A stretch of 5,609 nt of DNA, taken from NCBI GenBank assembly GCA_016284485.1, contig JAEEOX010000143.1, positions 1-5,609 on the forward strand. The letters are read 5' to 3'. This document shows positions 4,735 through 5,609 of this stretch, in pieces. The position numbers were made by a program, and so were the translations under genes. Source of the DNA: Bacillota bacterium. Lineage in GTDB: Bacteria; Bacillota; Clostridia; Peptostreptococcales; Anaerovoracaceae. Every line of letters begins with the position of its first letter. The stretch's first letter is position 1. The notes under the pieces were generated by a model. The model did no database searches and had not been told where the DNA came from. It worked only from the letters and a program-made list of their open reading frames with translations.

Positions 4735-5607
4735 ATGCAGCAAGAAAACCGTAAAACCAGATCACTGATACTTCTCAACCTGTCCATAGTGCTCTTCAGT
4801 TTCGCAGGGCTCTTCGGCAAGTGGATAGACCTGCCTTCCATGAGCCTGATATTCTACAGGGTGCTTTTTTCATCCATGGCCCTGGGACTGTTCATGCTTG
4901 TGACACGGATGCCCTTCAGGGTCGGCGGGATGCGGGACGCAGGGCTTCTGGTGCTGGGAGGGATACTCACCGCTGCCAACTGGGTCTCGGTGTTCAAGGC
5001 CATTCAGATCTCCACAGTGGGGATAGGGGTCATAACCTTCTCGACCTTTCCGCTCTTCGTCACATTCTTGGAGCCTCTGATACTGTACACGAAGCTCAGG
5101 ATGAAAAACGTGATCATTGCGGTCATCATAATCATCGGAGTGCTGATCACCGTACCCGAACTTTCCATGGACAACAACATAGTCCGCGGGATACTGGTGG
5201 GAATGATCTCGCCCGTTGCCTACGCTCTTCTTTCCATAGTGAACAAGGGGCTGAGGGACAGACTGAACGGCACACAGATATCGTTTTATGAGCAGCTGGT
5301 GGTCCTGGTGCTTCTGGCGCCCTTCGCGCTGACCGCCGGGGTGCAGCCCACCATGAGGGACGTGGGGCTTCTGATCATCTTCGGAGTGGTCACCACAGCC
5401 GTGGCTCACACCGTATACATAAGTTGCCTCAAGGATGTTTCCGCCCAGTTTGCAGGGGTCTGCACCTCCATGGAAACGGTGTATTCCATCGTGTTCTCCA
5501 TGATCCTTCTGGAAGAGATCCCGTATTTCAGAGAGGTGATCGGAGCGGCGGTGATCACCGCGGCAGTGATATTCGCCCAGATATCCGAAACAAAAGACTC
5601 GCGGTGA
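4735..5607 (+). CDS. EamA/DMT-superfamily transporter
   Basis: This is a complete 290-residue protein, normal for the family, with ten predicted membrane segments near 11-29, 36-57, 68-87, 92-118, 124-141, 150-170, 183-201, 208-229, 236-258 and 266-283. These fall into the two EamA repeats (about 10-140 and 150-285) typical of drug/metabolite transporters. Family-like features are the FSFAGLFGKW segment 1, FYRVLFSSMALG (40-51), the ANWVSVFKAIQISTVGIG region (81-98), TAVAHTVYISCLKDVSAQFAG (221-241) and the late MILLEEIP before segment 10. The ATG has a modest ribosome site (AGG at 4725-4727 within AGGTAAAG); starting at the next Met (36) would delete the first segment. Known for the family: inner-membrane export or uptake of amino acids, nucleosides or other small metabolites. 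The substrate is unknown. Divergence from dpaL hints at a related amino compound, but this is only positional. The gene ends two bases before the window edge. Confidence 0.93.
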   Translation: MQQENRKTRSLILLNLSIVLFSFAGLFGKWIDLPSMSLIFYRVLFSSMALGLFMLVTRMPFRVGGMRDAGLLVLGGILTAANWVSVFKAIQISTVGIGVITFSTFPLFVTFLEPLILYTKLRMKNVIIAVIIIIGVLITVPELSMDNNIVRGILVGMISPVAYALLSIVNKGLRDRLNGTQISFYEQLVVLVLLAPFALTAGVQPTMRDVGLLIIFGVVTTAVAHTVYISCLKDVSAQFAGVCTSMETVYSIVFSMILLEEIPYFREVIGAAVITAAVIFAQISETKDSR

Positions 5608-5609
5608 CG

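Noticed and set aside
4561..4743. A 61-codon N-terminal extension of DpaL
   Set aside because: It would run through the dpaL promoter and leader hairpin and overlap the divergent transporter gene. The shorter form is 398 residues, the family length, and begins where homology begins.
4870..5409. A 179-codon minus-strand frame and other overlapping plus-strand frames inside the transporter gene
   Set aside because: They lie within a complete ten-segment EamA gene, and their products are hydrophilic, rich in His and Gly, with no recognisable domain.
1..5609. Search for CRISPR arrays, tRNA genes, insertion sequences, phage or defence genes
   Set aside because: No direct repeats with regular spacers, cloverleaf-like segments, transposase or nuclease signatures were seen on either strand; all coding space is explained by five genes.

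Overview
The window looks like ordinary chromosomal DNA from an anaerobic, Gram-positive-type bacterium, most likely Bacillota/Clostridia. This is inferred from strong AGGAGG-type ribosome sites, compact TATAAT promoters in AT-rich gaps, a membrane-anchored MerR regulator and a catabolic diaminopropionate ammonia-lyase. Coding regions are fairly GC-rich, with AAG, CTG and GGC common and ATA also used freely for Ile. The taxonomic guess is weak. I saw no mobile element, CRISPR array, tRNA or rRNA.

Layout from left to right: (1) Positions 1-2196, minus strand, hold the first 732 codons of a large CPA2/Kef-type cation:proton antiporter with C-terminal RCK_C (TrkA_C) domains; its 3' end lies beyond position 1. 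It has its own extended -10 promoter in the short gap to its right. (2) Positions 2270-3329, minus strand, hold a compact two-gene operon. A MerR-family regulator with two C-terminal membrane segments is followed, with a 20-bp overlap, by a YbjQ/UPF0145 protein, and the operon closes with a strong intrinsic terminator. Its promoter has the MerR-type 19-bp spacer with a 17-bp dyad inside, so the operon is probably autoregulated. (3) Positions 3364-4560, minus strand, hold a full-length PLP-dependent diaminopropionate ammonia-lyase (DpaL/YgeX). (4) Positions 4735-5607, plus strand, hold a complete ten-segment EamA/DMT-family transporter, divergent from dpaL across a 174-bp region with back-to-back promoters.

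The most distinctive unit is the merR-ybjQ operon. A membrane-tethered MerR protein is translationally coupled to a small protein of unknown function, behind a textbook MerR-type operator. This is a plausible uncharacterised membrane- or envelope-sensing module; its signal cannot be read from the sequence. The dpaL enzyme would break 2,3-diaminopropionate down to pyruvate and ammonia. The divergent DMT transporter could move a related amino acid or metabolite, but that link rests only on position. No stretch over 300 bases lacks a gene.
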